Shown here in pieces: positions 1 to 10,794 of a stretch of DNA of 64,000 nucleotides. Where the stretch lies: the NCBI GenBank assembly GCA_905250125.1, contig CAJNOL010001217.1, positions 1 to 64,000 of the forward strand, read 5' to 3'. The notes below the pieces were generated by a model. It was not told the origin of the DNA. It saw only the letters and a list, made by a program, of their open reading frames with translations, and made no database searches. Made by a program: the position numbers and the translations under genes. The stretch is from Rotaria sordida. Its lineage: Eukaryota; Rotifera; Eurotatoria; Philodinida; Philodinidae. The stretch's first letter is position 1, and each line of letters starts with the position of its first letter.

Positions 1-296
1 GGTAAAGTAGGAAATAAAATTATGAAAAATAGTTAGGGTTCAATGCTGATTCTCAAGGTAATAAAATGAGGCTCAATCTTTTGGAGACCCTCGGTCCGTA
101 ATTCGCCGCAACTTTTGATGCATTGGAATACGATTAATGCGTGATAATGAACTAATAAATCAATAATCATCAACTACATGCTTTACTTTATCTTATTTTA
201 CCTCATCTTACTTTTTCGGTAAAGTAAGAGATACTTCACTTTACTTTACTTTACTTTACTCGATAAAGTAAAGATAAAGTGCCACCACTAATTTGG
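1..296. repeat. TTTAC-type simple repeat and flanking non-coding DNA
   Basis: The stretch contains a tandem run of the pentamer TTTAC at about 232-262. Related TAAAG-type words occur on both sides (1-10, 180-230, 262-280), so the segment can partly fold on itself. No open reading frame with gene-like codon use was seen. It borders the first telomere-like hairpin. Confidence 0.6.
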
Positions 297-440
297 ATGT
301 GGGTGTGGGAGGGTGGAGAGGTTTATGTGTAGAGAACATTAAGACCCCTACACCAACGACCATACCCACACTCACATCCCCAGCCATCCATCAGTGTTTA
401 TCGTCATCTTCACTCCCAAAGACACACCCGCACCCACTCC
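297..440. repeat. Telomere-like G-rich/C-rich hairpin, copy 1
   Basis: A G-rich run of TGTGGG-like words (297-322, e.g. GATGTGGGTGTGGGAGGG) is followed after a short spacer by a C-rich run of the complementary CCCACA/CCCACTC type (about 346-440). The order is G-rich first, C-rich second on the plus strand. The element lies just beyond the 3' side of the left TIR gene. TGTGGG matches the telomere repeat I recall for bdelloid rotifers; the match is seen, the telomeric origin is inference. Confidence 0.65.
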
Positions 441-559
441 AAAGCTTAATTTCATATGTCCTAGAGATTTGTTTTGCAAGCAGCATGATAATCTGCCGTC
501 ATCGTTGTAAAACGATGATGAGGCTTTTCCTCGGTGACAATTTCAATGTTATCAGTTCT

Positions 560-1513
560 TTAACTTTCAAAGTCATGAATGGCATGGCGAAATCGACTGC
601 TACGATCATATGTTGCACTCGGTGGTGGATTAAATACAGCATCATTAATATCACCTGTAGCGGTAAATGGTGCAACATTTAACCAGGTCGCATGAGGATA
701 TTTTTCTTTCCAATGGTTCAGCGCATTCATATGAGCGAGGCACTTTGAATCTTTATCCTCTGGTTCATTCTCAACCGATTTCGACAACTCGTCAATGTGC
801 TGTTTCACTTGGAGTATTTTTGGTTGATCATGCGCAATTTGATTTTCTAGAGCTGCATCGTAAGCAGCTCGACGTTTTTCGATTTCTTTTGCTGGTAGTA
901 TTCTGCCAGGTTGCATCCTCATAGAAGGATCTAATTTCCCGTGTCGGAGCTAGGCATATCATATAGATTTATGTTGAAAGATATTTCAGTTGATGATTCA
1001 AACAATACTCACTAGTTTCTTGACTAATGTCTTGTAACCCATCTGAAAATCGCTACTGGATCCTGCTAATTTAAACCAAGGTTTATAAGCAATGACGAAA
1101 TTGATCCATCCTTTGACGATATAATCCGATGTTACGGCCACAGCAATGATCATTTTATGCTCATCTGACGCATAGCGAGCTTCTTTTTGACAATAGTAAT
1201 CATGAGTGTAGGCTTCGCTTATGCAAAGTAGAATGATGTCACTGTCATCTATTTCGCGAGCCACCATGGCGTCAAATCTGTTGTGAATTCTGTCACGATC
1301 GATCGAAACTTGAAAACCATCCTTAATAAGACAAGTAGCGAGATGATGACATAGAACCTTGTCTTCCCAACAATAGCTTATCATAACAGTACAGGACAAA
1401 TGCTGCTTCTTCGCTGAAGCAAGCGGAGATGTTTTTCCATTATTTGACACCTCATTCGATTTCCTATTTGATGGTACAACTTGAGTTAATGCTTTGTTTT
1501 GACAATGACCCAT
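560..1513 (-). CDS. TIR-domain protein, left palindrome copy, truncated tail
   Basis: Two exons on the minus strand: 1513-1013 and 949-560, joined in phase by a 63 bp intron (GTGAGT...CTAG), giving about 296 aa. The first exon carries a TIR domain (about residues 41-165) starting CTVMISYCWED and containing YCQKEARYASDE. The Glu in QKEA sits where TIR NAD hydrolases such as SARM1 have their catalytic Glu, so a signalling or NAD-cleaving role is possible but inferred. Exon 2 ends at an in-frame TAA (560-562). Homology to the longer right copy continues in the same frame past that stop (shared PHHR), so this tail looks cut short by a nonsense change. Exon 1 and the intron are almost identical to the right copy, while exon 2 is diverged. 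The start is the ATG at 1513; an upstream 82-codon frame looks like leader sequence. Confidence 0.7.
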
Positions 1514-3046
1514 CACTTAAATGTTTATCACAATTTTCGAAACTAAAAGAAAGCACGTGCTCGTGTTTTGTTTTATCACTTGCGACTAGATAGTGAATAT
1601 TTGTTGAGTGTTCGCTTTTTGAAGAAAAGGAAAGTGAGTTTGAGAAAGATTTCTCTTTATCATGGACTCTGCATATTATAAACGTATTGTTGCAGAGTTT
1701 ATGTTTTATCATTCATCTATAAGATTTCTGCTTGTGTTTGTGGTGTTAGACAAGATTGTTTTTTAAACAATGATTAACTCTATTGATGGCTTTCATCGTT
1801 TGAGAAGTATGAAAAAGCATGCAATCGGTTCTCTCATCGACAGATACGATAGAATGAAATGAATATTAGTGTTCTATGTGAAAGAAAGAGTGTGAGTGTG
1901 AGTGTGGGTGCGGGTGCGGGTGCGGGTACGGGTGTAGGTGGGTGGGTGTGATGATAATAAGACAGCCACTCACATCCACACCCATTCTCATAGCGACAGC
2001 TACACCCACGTCCATGCCCACACCGCACACCCATACCCGCACCCGCACCCACACTCATACTCATACCCATACCCATGCCAACACGACCACACCCACACTC
2101 ACACCCTTTCTTTCGCATAGAACACTAATATTCATTTCGTTCTATCGTATCCGTCAATGAGAGAACCGATTGCATGCTTTTTCATACTTCTCAAACGATG
2201 AAAGCCATCAATAGAGTTAATCATTGTTTAAAAAACAATCTTGTCTAACACCACAAACACAAGCAGAAATCTTATAGATGAATGATAAAACATAAACTCT
2301 GCAACAATACGTTTATAATATGCAGAGTCCATGATAAAGAGAAATCTTTCTCAAACTCACTTTCCTTTTCTTCAAAAAGCGAACACTCAACAAATATTCA
2401 CTATCTAGTCGCAAGTGATAAAACAAAACACGAGCACGTGCTTTCTTTTAGTTTCGAAAATTGTGATAAACATTTAAGTGATGGGTCATTGTCAAAACAA
2501 AGCATTAACTCAAGTTGTACCATCAAATAGGAAATCGAATGAGGTGTCAAATAATGGAAAAACATCTCCGCTTGCTTCAGCGAAGAAGCAGCATTTGTCC
2601 TGTACTGTTATGATAAGCTATTGTTGGGAAGACAAGGTTCTATGCCATCATCTCGCTACTTGTCTTATTAAGGATGGTTTTCAAGTTTCGATCGATCGTG
2701 ACAGAATTCACAACAGATTTGACGCCATGGTGGCTCGCGAAATAGATGACAGTGACATCATTCTACTTTGCATAAGCGAGGCCTACACTCATGATTACTA
2801 TTGTCAAAAAGAAGCTCGCTATGCGTCAGATGAGCATAAAACGATCATTGCTGTGGCCGTAACATCGGATTATATCGTCAAAGGATGGATCAATTTCGTC
2901 ATTGCTTATAAACCTTGGTTTAAATTATCAGGATCCAGTAGCGATTTTCAGATGGGTTACAAGACATTAGTCAAGAAACTAGTGAGTATTGTTTGAATCA
3001 TCAACTGAAATGTCTTTCAACATAAATCTATATGATATGCCTAGCT
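948..3046. repeat. Large head-to-head palindrome containing both TIR genes
   Basis: Left arm 948-1890 and right arm 2104-3046 are inverted copies. Paired coordinates always sum to 3994 (for example 998/2996, 1464/2530, 1871/2123), so there is no net indel along about 940 bp. I found only a few substitutions, among them Met/Thr and Ala/Ser replacements in the two proteins. The centre (1891-2103) is not a clean inverted copy: it is a G-rich telomere-like run followed by a C-rich one. Arm identity falls off at the 3' splice site of the TIR gene intron (about 948 and 3046); beyond it only diverged homology remains. Confidence 0.9.
1889..2108. repeat. Telomere-like G-rich/C-rich hairpin, copy 2, at palindrome centre
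   Basis: From 1889 to about 1950 the plus strand reads as GTGTGA, GTGTGG and GTGCGGG units ending in GGTGGGTGGGTGTG. After a roughly 20 bp spacer, about 1970-2108 is C-rich (CACCCACA, CACCCGCA, CACCCATA units). G-rich strand running into C-rich strand is the order expected where two telomere ends join head to head. The two halves are variants of one another, not exact copies. Confidence 0.75.
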
Positions 3047-3692
3047 TCGACGCAGAAGGTCATATCCTTTTGTGATTTGGCAACAGGGTCTTCTAGCATC
3101 GTACGATACTGCTCTACAGAAGCAATCATTCTATGATCAAGCGAATACAGACGATATGAGTGATACTGAGTCTGTTCTGTCGTGGAGTGGAGCACGCGAG
3201 CGTAACCGACGCTTTCGTCACTGGATGCACCGTCATGAACGCACTAAGGCTGATAAGATTAAGCATGGTCCTGGAGAACAGCCTCATCATCGTCCGAAAA
3301 TCTTGTCAACGACCGATCATGTTGCTGGCATGAAGCTTCGGAACGCACCAGATCAAAGCGTTTTGTATTTTAGGAAGATGATCGAACGATCTGGATCATT
3401 TATTACAGATATTTCAGAAGAAAAAAGTGCCTGGACCACAATTGATGGATATATCGGTAGCGCTTTGAAATCAAGAGAAGAAATAGAACACCGACAGCAA
3501 CTCGATTCAGACCTGAACTTAATGAAAAAGAGACGTCGCCAACTCTCAGCCTACTTTCATGCAGATCTGGACACCTTTTGTAATTTTGCACAGCAAATGC
3601 GACGAAATATAATCGAGTGGGAAGAATTCTGTGAAAAACCATTTGTTCGAAAGAAAAGAATCACATTAGACAATAAAAGATCGCCTAAATGA
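2481..3692 (+). CDS. TIR-domain protein, right palindrome copy
   Basis: Exons 2481-2981 and 3045-3692 are joined in phase by a 63 bp intron (GTGAGT...CTAG), giving 382 aa. The TIR domain covers about residues 41-165 and includes CTVMISYCWED, a DSDIILLCIS strand and YCQKEARYASDE, with Glu111 as candidate catalytic residue. The tail (about 216 residues) is charged, with an Arg/His-rich patch (RERNRRFRHWMHRHERTKAD) and a possible helical C-terminus; I recognise no domain there. TIR proteins act in innate immunity or NAD cleavage in animals, plants and bacteria; the role here is unknown. GC content and codon use are clearly higher than in the housekeeping genes further right, which fits an accessory or acquired gene. 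ATG 2481 is the first Met of this frame; a GTG just upstream is not needed. Confidence 0.75.
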
Positions 3693-3867
3693 GGTTCTCG
3701 TGTAGTAAAATTCTTACACTATGAAGAATATCATTGCTCATACGTTTAAACGTATCGATAAGTACCGTAAGACTTTACATCTCGTTCATTGAGATTTGAA
3801 GAGGTTATCTAGTGACATGCACAATATTCATATGAAATGATTATCACTGGGTGAAGTGCCAAGTTGG

Positions 3868-3935
3868 GTATTGGTGGGTGTGGATGTCGGTGGTCGATCA
3901 ATTATCTACAACCACTCCCACATCCTCCACACAGA
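3868..3935. repeat. Telomere-like G-rich/C-rich hairpin, copy 3
   Basis: GGTGGGTGTGGATG-type sequence on the left is followed, after GTCGGTGGTCGATCAATTAT, by CCACTCCCACATCCTCCACA. The order is again G-rich then C-rich. It lies 175 bp past the stop of the right TIR gene, mirroring the hairpin beyond the left gene. Confidence 0.6.
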
Positions 3936-4655
3936 TGATTAACTATATCGAAATTTGTTTCTAGATAAGATGAATAACGATTTTCAGCGATATCTCAATC
4001 TAATCTATAATATATTCTCTTAATAATTCAAAATAAATATAATCATTTTCGATAGTACTGTTCCATATCCAGAAAATTGAATATTCGAAAGATATATTTT
4101 TAACACTCACTGATTCTCCGTATATGTCACACGATGTTTTTTTAAAATCATCTAATCTATTCATACTTATAAGGATTTGTCGAATAGAAATATTCCTCTC
4201 ACAATTCCTTTTCCAATCATGTTGATGTGTAAAAAAACCATTTTCGTTCAATCCAAAATGAAGAAATAAATTTTATCAAAAATTTTTAAATTTGTCATAT
4301 GAGTTAAAATAAATAATTGCCATTGATTAGCATCTAAATATGTAATATTTCTATTTGATAAAAATAATCTATCATTAATTGTTCAAATCGATTAAAATCA
4401 AGACATATTAATTTAAAAGATAGATGTGTTAAATATTTTAATTTAATTGTATTTATTTTTATCCGTTGATATTCTGCTCCAACTAAATAATTAATTGATA
4501 AACGACAAAGATAGGGAAGCCATGACTATAGATAATCAATTTCATTATGATTAATACGATTGTTCATAATAAGGTGTTCAATAGAACTATGTTTATTATT
4601 ACAAACTGACAGTAATACGTGATTAATTTTTCTTTCAAATGTTATTTTACGATAC
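3936..4655. other. AT-rich non-coding stretch
   Basis: AT-rich sequence between the third hairpin and the fold-back element. It holds short frames only, none with recognisable protein or splice structure. Confidence 0.5.
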
Positions 4656-5520
4656 TTTTCTTTTTTTATGAACAGATAGAGCGTTATTCGCTCAAACTTT
4701 CTATGCTATTTGATCTCTATTAAACTAATATTATAAGAATAAAACTTCGATAAGAATTGTTTTTTGTTGAAAATTAGTTGGTACCATTAGATTATTATGG
4801 GTGTAGCACTTTTGTATTACACTTTATTATCACCTAATACGTTGTATTAAAAAAACAAAATATACCACAAGATACAGCGTGAAAAGCTCTACAATTTATA
4901 AGGGATCATTTATTTTACAGTTGCACTTTTTTTGTTTTCAAAATGGACAAAACTCTGAGCTACCAAATTTTGACGTTAGAAAACCGAAATTATTTTTTGG
5001 TAAAAAACGAATTCGGTTTTTTCCTATTTCATCTTTTTATTACCTAATATGTTTTATTTTATAAAACAAAATACATTATAAGATATACCATGAAAAGCTC
5101 TACAATTTAGAAAGAACAATTATAAAAAGATGAGATAGAAAAAAAATGAATTCGTCTTTTACCAAAAAACAATGTCGTTTTCGTAACGTCGCAATTTAGT
5201 CGCTCAGAGTTTTGTCCATTTTGAAAACAAAAAAGTGCAACTATAAAATAACCAGTCCTTTATAAATTGTAGAGCTTTTCACGCTGCATCTTGTGGTATA
5301 TTTTGTTTTTTTTTAATGCAAGGTATTATGTGGTGATAAAATGAAATGCAAGAGTGCCTCATTTTTATGCCACACCCATTATGATCTAAATGGTACCAGC
5401 TAGTTGTCAACAAAAACAGTTCTTATCGAAGTTTTATTATTATGATATTAGTTGAATAGTGGTCAAATAGCATAGAAAAATAGAGCGAAAGACGCTCTAT
5501 CTGTTCATAAAAAAAGAAAA
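4656..5520. mobile_element. Fold-back (long inverted repeat) non-autonomous element
   Basis: Two arms of about 400 bp are inverted copies around an axis near 5085. The outer ends match as TTTTCTTTTTTTATGAACAG on the left and its complement at 5498-5520. Inner landmarks such as GCGTGAAAAGCTCTACAATT (4876-4895) recur inverted at about 5266-5285, with small indels. There is no transposase frame inside. This is the structure of a fold-back or MITE-type element; family and target duplication could not be fixed by eye. Confidence 0.75.
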
Positions 5521-6815
5521 TTTTTTCAAGCTTTCAACAAGAAAGAAAAGTACCTGGGCCACTACTTTTGGTATGCTCTAAGTATTATCGAAGTGAGAGC
5601 CCACTGAAATTTCTCTTGTATCACTAGAGAAAATGACGGGAAAAATGAACCACTACAAACAAGGCTCATTTAAATTATTGTGTCTTTTGATAGAAACAAG
5701 ATTTTGAGATAGTAACATGATCAAAGATCACATAAAAATGAACTCAGTTCAGTTTTTAACTTCATCAGTTCGGTTCAGCATTCTTCCGAATTCCTCTTGG
5801 TTTAAATTTTGAGAAGCTTAAGTTGATCTCATCTCTGCTTCACAATTAATGTTAATGTAAATGGATTATATATTAGTTCAGTTCTTATTTTAGATGCTAC
5901 CAAAATTACTGTAAAATGATTTTAAATTGTATCTTATGGAAGTCCTTTGATGCAAATGACTTCACATTATGAATTTTATAGCATAAAATACACCATTAAA
6001 TTCATGCAATTCAGATTTATCAAACTTTTAGTATCAGTCATATTTAGCACTACACAAACAAAATTCTTTTCTATATATAATCTGAAATATTTTTAACGAA
6101 TTTTGGTAAAACTCTCGTACTTTGACTGTTTTTCGGCATATATATAGGAAAAAGTAGTATTCACGTACTATTCATAGAGTTTGAATGATTCTCATATATC
6201 TCGGTCATGATTAATAGGGATAGTCGGGAAAATTTAGAGAAAAACAACAATTATAGAACGAATTTTAGAAATCGCATAGGTGTAACGAATGAAATACATT
6301 TATGTTTTATATTCACATAGAATGTGGCTGTGAGTATGGATGAAAAGAATGCCCACACCACACTGACGCGTACACCCACACCTTTGGAATATATTGAAAT
6401 AGACAACGTATCTTGTATGATGGATTGCAATGTATTCAACTTCGGATGATCGAATTGTTAACAATTTCATTTTCTTCTGATATTTAAAAAGATTTCAGTG
6501 AAACTGTTGAAATCGTTACTATGTAACCATAGTTTTTTTTTATAAGATATGGGCAAGATACTTCCGATTCCAATGAAATCTGAATCGGAACTGAAAATGG
6601 CCTATTCTCGCTCATGTCTATTATGAAATCATACTTCATTGATTGAAGACTAGTGGTGGATTTGTGATTCTATAGTTTAATATTGTACACAAAAAAGAGA
6701 ATTTAAATAGATGCAAAACTTTCTATAGGTATATTTTTTTTAACAAATCAACGAACTAATCTCTATGTCACAAAGAAACTGAATACAAGTATATAATAAC
6801 AAGAAGAAGTTTTTT
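5521..6815. other. AT-rich intergenic DNA with telomere-like hairpin copy 4 (6329-6393)
   Basis: Mostly unstructured AT-rich sequence. At 6329-6393 there is GTGGCTGTGAGTATGG followed by CCCACACCACACTGACGCGT and CACCCACACC, a weaker member of the G-rich then C-rich hairpin family. No gene was seen. Confidence 0.5.
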
Positions 6816-8010
6816 TTATTCAAAAATATTATTTTCATAATAATCCATTAAATAAAAAACATCTTTTTCTTTTTCATTTAAATTTTCGATCATATCAAAA
6901 TTCATATTTGATGATCGATAGTTATCAAGAATTTGTTTATCAAATGGTGTTATCTGATAATCGATTTTATTAATAATTGATTTAATTATATCATTACATA
7001 TTGCATTGTTATCTTCATTTTCATAATTAAAATTTGATATATTTTTATTTAATCCACATGATATATATCGTGCAATATGTGTAGTAATTTCTCGATGAAT
7101 TAATGCATCATAATGCATACCATCTTTACAACGATGTTGAATACGTTTACGAACAAGATAATGAAGATCAATAACTTGAAAATTATATTTTTTTGCTAGT
7201 TGAGATGAAAATGTATTTATATCAAATATTCTTATACGAAGAAAATTTTTCTTTTCTGAACGTGTTTCATCTAAAACACCACGAGCATCTTTTGAAAATG
7301 GTGTCTAAGAAGAAAAAAAATCACAAAGAAAAACAGAATAAGGATGAAAATTATGAAGAAATCTACTGCTGTAAGCCAAATAACAATTGTATGTGGTGGA
7401 ATAATTGAACGTATAGAACGAAAACATTCTTCAAGTAATTGTGCATAATCTTTTTCACTATTTTTCTCATATTTTGTTATATCCCAAATAGCTTAAAATA
7501 TAGAAATTCTTCTTTTTTTTAAATATTTCTATAAAGAAAAAATTCAATTTCTTTTTACCAGAATTAAGAAGAATAACATCTGGTATAATTGATTTATTTT
7601 CTTCTATTTCACGTAATTCATTTCTCATTTGTCCACTAAAACATCGTGTTAAAAAAACAAATTTTATTAAATGTGTATTTGTTAAATAACAACGTCTTTC
7701 ATAATATGATGTATCATTTGTTTTTTTATCACCAGCTAATAATTGATCATTTAATGTTAACATATCATAATCATCTAATTTAGCTCTTAATTCATCATTT
7801 GTTAATAAACGATTTTGTCCTTGTACAAGTAAAATTATATCTTTATAAATACTAAATAATAGAAATATTTGTTTCTTTTCAAAAAGAAAAACAACAAATT
7901 TTTTTAAAATTATTTAAGGTTACTAACGAACGCATTATTGAATCACCACAAAGAAGAACATATTTATTTCGTAATAAAGAATAAAGTGTTTCACTATCGA
8001 CTAAATCCAT
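6816..8010 (-). CDS. PCED1: PC-esterase domain protein (PCED1/FAM113-like), GDSL/SGNH fold
   Basis: Four exons on the minus strand: 8010-7928, 7851-7559, 7491-7367 and 7304-6816. Phases close to 329 aa. The N-terminus LLRNKYVLLCGDSIMRSIYK is the PCED1/FAM113 signature, with GDS the nucleophile block of the SGNH hydrolase fold. Further matches are QLLAGDKK, FLTRCFS, PDVILLNSAIWDITKYE (the NSxxWD block) and RCKDGMHYDALIHR, which carries the C-terminal Asp and His block. The family is predicted to act as acyl-esterases, but substrates are not well known. The ATG at 8010 places GDS at the same distance from the start as in vertebrate PCED1. A short upstream frame beginning at 8157 does not splice in phase and is probably leader. 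Confidence 0.85.
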
Positions 8011-8479
8011 TCTAAACAAAAAAGATAAATGATATATATATATAAGATTAAGATTTAACTTTTGTTGAAGAAAAATCAATTTTCTTAGGTATATATATAG
8101 CTGAATTTTCTATTCTTTCTGTTCGTGTTGGACGAATCAATCCTCTAGTCGACATATATGATTAAGAGAGATCACTACTTGTTTGACTTGAATGATTTCA
8201 GTAATGAAGAAACCTCGCAACATGAAAAATTACATTTAAGATAAGTCTTATAAGCCATATTTAGACTAGACTAAACTGGAAAAGGTTTCTGTACATAAAA
8301 TTCTAAATAGCACAAGTCCATTATTAAAGTGTTAGATTTTCTAATTCAATATTGATAGATAAAGATTGAAGATAATAGAAAATTTGACATTTTCATAATG
8401 AACTGATTTCAATATGAAGTTTATTGGTGTAAAGTTTGGATACAAAGGTCGATTTTGAAGATGACTTGAGGAAGAATCA

Positions 8480-9238
8480 CAGAATTTGCTTCAAAATCTT
8501 ATTATAATGATCATGAATTATAAACAAAGACTCACAAATATGAATATTTTATCTCTACATATCAGTCAAAAAGAAAACCTGATGATAAAAAGGAAGACGA
8601 TGACGAAGATTGTGCTTCACAGAAAGGCAAAATTAATGAAGAAGATAAATATGAATCGGTGTCTGTGATATACAAGAAAGATATGTCTGTAAGTGCAGTG
8701 ACGGCAGAAGAACCGACGTCTGCCAGTCTTCAAATTCAACCTTCAGTTTCAAATCATGTAGCAAATCCATAAGTATCATCCTGCGTATACAACGATGGAT
8801 AATGTCGATGTTCAATAGTTGTATCAGTTTCAAAGTTCTTTGAATGAACGTCAAAATGCTTTTGCCTATTCTGATCAAATAGTTAACATATCAGTCCATA
8901 TTGGACAATGGACCATTTGTATCAATACAGCTGAACTGTATATTCCTCCTCCTCCTTATTTTCAGAACGCATACCATAAGTCAGCAGTGCCAATTGTTTC
9001 TCGCATTCCTCTCTCTCGACGCAGCGTAGAATGAAAAGAGAGCATCATGATGTCTGTTCAGGATGATTACGATGATAACAGTTCAAGTTGGCAAATAGTA
9101 CGAGCAAATATAAAAAGAAACCATATACTCTTTAATTCTAATAATGTTAACGCTACTAAAGAACGGGTCATGACACAGACTATCTATCATGTCTATTCTC
9201 ACCCTGAAAGATACCGACCTAACTCGATAACAAATTAA
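8480..9238 (+). pseudogene. Decayed or unresolved coding remnant, unidentified
   Basis: Coding-like codon use appears in pieces on the plus strand. About 8517-8770 reads as an acidic/lysine-rich segment containing KRKPDDKKEDDDEDC, and 8819-9238 reads through ISVHIGQWTICINTAELYIP and YSHPERYRPNSITN with one in-frame TGA at 9032. A stop also lies upstream at about 8514. I recognise no domain. It may be a dead gene, or a spliced gene whose introns I failed to place. Confidence 0.3.
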
Positions 9239-9671
9239 ACACAACGAATTGTGATAATCTGTTATCCGTTCTTATCTTTTGTCATCCATTTTACGAATAA
9301 CGTAAGAGATCAAGTAGTGATCGAACATCCCGTTAAATTGTCGATTTGAAACTAATAGATTATTGTAGATCTCAAGTCAATTGTAAGTCAGAAGAATGTG
9401 ATATTGTCGTTGTCATTCGAGTTTCTGTTCAATTATATGCAATGACATTCCCAACTGATAGAAAAAGACTCTTTTGTTGAAGAAAAACATGTGATCAATT
9501 TGCAGGTCTCCAGGTAAGACGCATCTCAAAATTGATTTAATACTTGGCAAGATTTCTTTGTACAAAATTAATATGTATCATTTTTGTTGTATATACAAAA
9601 CAAAAGATATTTAAATTAATAACAGAGATGCAAGAATAAATTGTTGTATAAAAAAATCATTTCTAAACAGA

Positions 9672-10785
9672 TTAAAATTGATTTTGTCTACATTCAAGAA
9701 TATGTTTCTCAGATATTGTAGTTTGTCCAATTGCTTGAATTAATATATGTTGAAGATAATTTAAGTAACGATGAATATCAGTTGAATAATCATCATCTGA
9801 TGATATATCATGATCAATTATTGGTTCTGACATAACTATTGTAGTGTAATTAGTTAGAGTAGTATTATTTAAATTTCTTAATTTTAATTCTTCGTAGAGA
9901 TCAAAAGCAAAATCATATATATCCTTTATAATAATAAAAAAGATATATTTCAACATGATTTACACTTCACATTAAATTACTTTCGATTGAGCAAAGATAA
10001 AATTTGTACATAAATTCTTTTTAATAACTTCAACAATTAACTTCGATGGTGTAAATGGATTATAAGTTTTTATTACAGGATAATAGCTAATTAATTATCA
10101 AAGCGAAAATAGATCAATGATTTATATTCCTAACTTACGGAAGACATTTAGGTATTGAATGATCTTCAAATGAAGCTTCTATATACGATACATAACGTGA
10201 AAGATTAGTTTGTTGATCAACATCAAGTATATTAATAACACAATTCATATCTCCATTACATGTTAAATAGAGTACTTCAATAAAAAATCTTTCAGAATCT
10301 GTTTTAGCACTAAACATTGTATCAAGAAATGGTAAACAACAAACAGAATTAGCAGCTCGATTAATATATGCAGGTAGTTTTCCATTACAAAGACGTTTAA
10401 CAAATTCATGTGCAAAATGATTACAACTAAAATATTGAAAAAATAAAAATTTCAAGTTCTTTAATAAAAAAAACTTTTACTTATTATATAAAAGATGATA
10501 AGAACTACCAGTAAATATTTTTCCTAATTCTTTCAAAACATTACCAAGTGTTTGTCTATTTAATTTTGTTCGTCCCATATCAAGTCCTTCTTGATAGATA
10601 TAAGCAGCAGTTTTGGGTATTGTTGAAACAATACCAGTAAATTTAAATGGATGAGCAACAAACGAATGTTCTTTACCATAGACTTCAACAGCTGTATGAT
10701 AAAGACCAAGACCAAACATTAAAGAAAAACGATTAACTCTTGTTGAAATTGAATAAATGTGAAGAATAACTGGTTCAAAATCCAT
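9672..10785 (-). CDS. DESI2: DESI-type PPPDE thiol peptidase (deSUMOylating/deubiquitinating isopeptidase)
   Basis: Exons 10785-10481, 10426-10139, 10086-9981 and 9923-9672 are in consistent phase, 316 aa. The PPPDE fold begins at FEPVILHIY. The catalytic His lies in GLYHTAVEVYGKE and the catalytic Cys in NNCNHFAHEFVKRLCNGK, the two signatures of DESI1/DESI2. LPAYINRAA and CCLPFL follow as in DESI2. Family members remove SUMO or ubiquitin from cytosolic and nuclear substrates. The roughly 165-residue C-terminal extension (exons 2-4), with an acidic HDISSDDDY patch, is longer than vertebrate DESI2 and of unknown role. The start is the ATG immediately before FEPV; an in-frame TTG three codons upstream is not a credible start. 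Assignment to DESI2 rather than DESI1 rests on GKEHSFVAHP and is moderate. Confidence 0.85.
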
Positions 10786-10794
10786 TAGATTCAA

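Noticed and set aside
1834..2160. Open frames through the palindrome centre (His/Pro/Thr-rich translations)
   Set aside because: They are translations of GT/CA-type repeats in several frames on both strands; no gene signal.
2282..2530. 82-codon frame upstream of and overlapping the TIR gene in each palindrome arm
   Set aside because: It is in a different frame from the TIR ORF, has no recognisable domain, and its identity between arms follows from the palindrome. More likely transcript leader.
8104..8157. Possible upstream PCED1 exon starting MSTRGLIRPTR
   Set aside because: No donor joins it in phase to the next exon, and the ATG at 8010 already gives the normal distance to the GDS motif.
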